Positions 63,526 through 64,000 of a stretch of DNA of 64,000 bases are shown here, piece after piece. Every line of letters begins with the position of its first letter. Position 1 is the first letter of the stretch. The position numbers and the translations under genes were made by a program. This DNA comes from Vibrio rhizosphaerae (GTDB lineage Bacteria > Pseudomonadota > Gammaproteobacteria > Enterobacterales > Vibrionaceae), in assembly GCF_024347095.1 (NCBI RefSeq), contig NZ_AP024903.1, positions 2,170,001 to 2,234,000 of the forward strand, written 5' to 3'. Below the pieces are notes generated by a model that was not told where the DNA came from, ran no database searches, and worked only from the letters and a program-made list of their open reading frames with translations.

Positions 63526-63615
63526 TTAGTTCGCAATGGCGATCAACCCAGAACCAATCAATACCGCAAAAATAATGGCTGTAATAACCACAGCATATTT
63601 CAGATCAACATCCAT
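63526..63615 (-). CDS. Small membrane peptide, 29 aa
   Basis: A 29-codon gene begins MDVDLKYAVV and ends GLIAIAN. After seven polar residues, a single uninterrupted hydrophobic helix of about 20 residues fills the rest. GGAGG lies five bases before the ATG, an ideal ribosome-binding site. The stop is 16 bp before the patatin-like gene, so the two are probably co-transcribed. I do not recognise the family. It might be a regulatory micropeptide for a membrane complex; no function can be assigned. Confidence 0.7.
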   Translation of the reverse strand: MDVDLKYAVVITAIIFAVLIGSGLIAIAN

Positions 63616-64000
63616 AAATACCTCCAGTATTTGGGGCCATCAGGCCCTGTTCATAAAAAGAAGAAAGACGACGCTGGCGACAATGCCAGTAACTATACCT
63701 ATCTAATAAGATGGCAATTACTGTCAATTCTTTCATCACACTTATGAAAAGGACATCACAAATATGACTCGAATAAATGCATCCTCTTGACACCAAACAA
63801 AACGATGCGCGTGATTGAAAATCATGACGTGGCAATAAACACTGCTATAAATTTACTTCTTCAGCGAGTAATACACTAGTTCTTGGATAGAAATCAGACA
63901 GAGCACCAACGATATTGGTATAGATAAAAAAACTATTCAACCCATCAAAAACAGATGAATTAAACATTGCAATAGAAAAGTAACAATTCAATGACCCAAG
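63616..64000. other. Window end upstream of the small membrane peptide gene
   Basis: A 385-bp stretch holding the presumed promoter of the small peptide and patatin genes. One short inverted repeat (GGGCC-ATCA-GGCCC) lies about 20 bp before the peptide start. No convincing gene is visible up to the end. Confidence 0.45.

Noticed and set aside
63605..63835. A 76-codon minus-strand frame upstream of the small peptide
   Set aside because: Its end overlaps the better supported peptide's ribosome-binding site and start; the composition is Cys/Arg-rich with no recognisable domain, as expected for a chance frame.
1..64000. CRISPR arrays, tRNA and rRNA genes, prophage structural genes
   Set aside because: I looked for regularly spaced short repeats, tRNA-like and rRNA sequences and phage proteins and saw none; the repeats present are the long palindromes described.

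Overview
The window looks like a chromosomal segment of a Vibrionaceae bacterium, probably a plant- or algae-associated Vibrio. Three things point there. First, a quorum-regulatory Qrr small RNA with its sigma-54 promoter lies at about 4000-4101. Second, there are conserved gamma-proteobacterial gene pairs: ppsR/ppsA, sohB/yciK, mlc/pykA, frdABCD-dcuB-dcuSR and glpR/glpD/glpT. Third, the secreted enzymes suit plant tissue: a GH5 cellulase with CBM2, a GH43 arabinanase with a ricin-type lectin domain, a PL1 pectate lyase, a PL4 rhamnogalacturonan lyase and a Nep1-like (NLP) necrosis-inducing protein. No rRNA, tRNA, CRISPR array, transposase or integrase gene was seen.

Layout. 1-3.7 kb: cellulase and arabinanase in one transcription unit. 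3.8-6.9 kb: Qrr RNA, a LysR regulator divergent from a secreted MBL-fold hydrolase, and a LysE-type exporter. 6.97-17.67 kb: an accessory island built from repeated ~429-bp imperfect palindromes, each made of a left and a right arm. It holds two near-identical DNase-bacteriocin/immunity modules. Inserted between the two arms of one palindrome is a ~4.4-kb block with a nucleotidyltransferase-HEPN protein, an acetyltransferase, an unknown 504-aa protein and an FRG-domain protein. The last two look like integron cassettes because each is followed by an attC-like site. 17.7-25.6 kb: LysR and acetyltransferase, ppsR/ppsA, a deletion scar fusing the remnants of a MocR-type regulator and an EamA transporter, and a chemoreceptor.

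26.0-34.8 kb: a C4-dicarboxylate / fumarate-respiration locus. It has a 2-hydroxycarboxylate symporter, fumarate reductase FrdABCD, the antiporter DcuB and the two-component system DcuSR. 35.1-36.7 kb: a GGDEF-EAL protein. 36.8-42.0 kb: glycerol-3-phosphate genes glpD, glpR and glpT, with the NLP gene between glpR and glpT. 42.2-51.8 kb: a large AsmA-like DUF748 protein, the divergent pectate lyase and rhamnogalacturonan lyase with a KdgR-like box between them, a porin, and a DUF2057 protein. 51.9-57.2 kb: a MerR regulator with a metal-efflux permease, an MFS transporter overlapping tail-to-tail with a GlxA-type AraC regulator, and SohB. 57.2-64 kb: yciK, cheV, mlc, pykA, a patatin-like phospholipase and a 29-codon membrane-peptide gene missed by length cut-offs.

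The best candidates for something undescribed are the palindrome-framed bacteriocin island with its filled and apparently empty slots, and the small attC-bearing cassettes embedded in it. All calls come from reading the sequence and translations by eye; no database search was possible.
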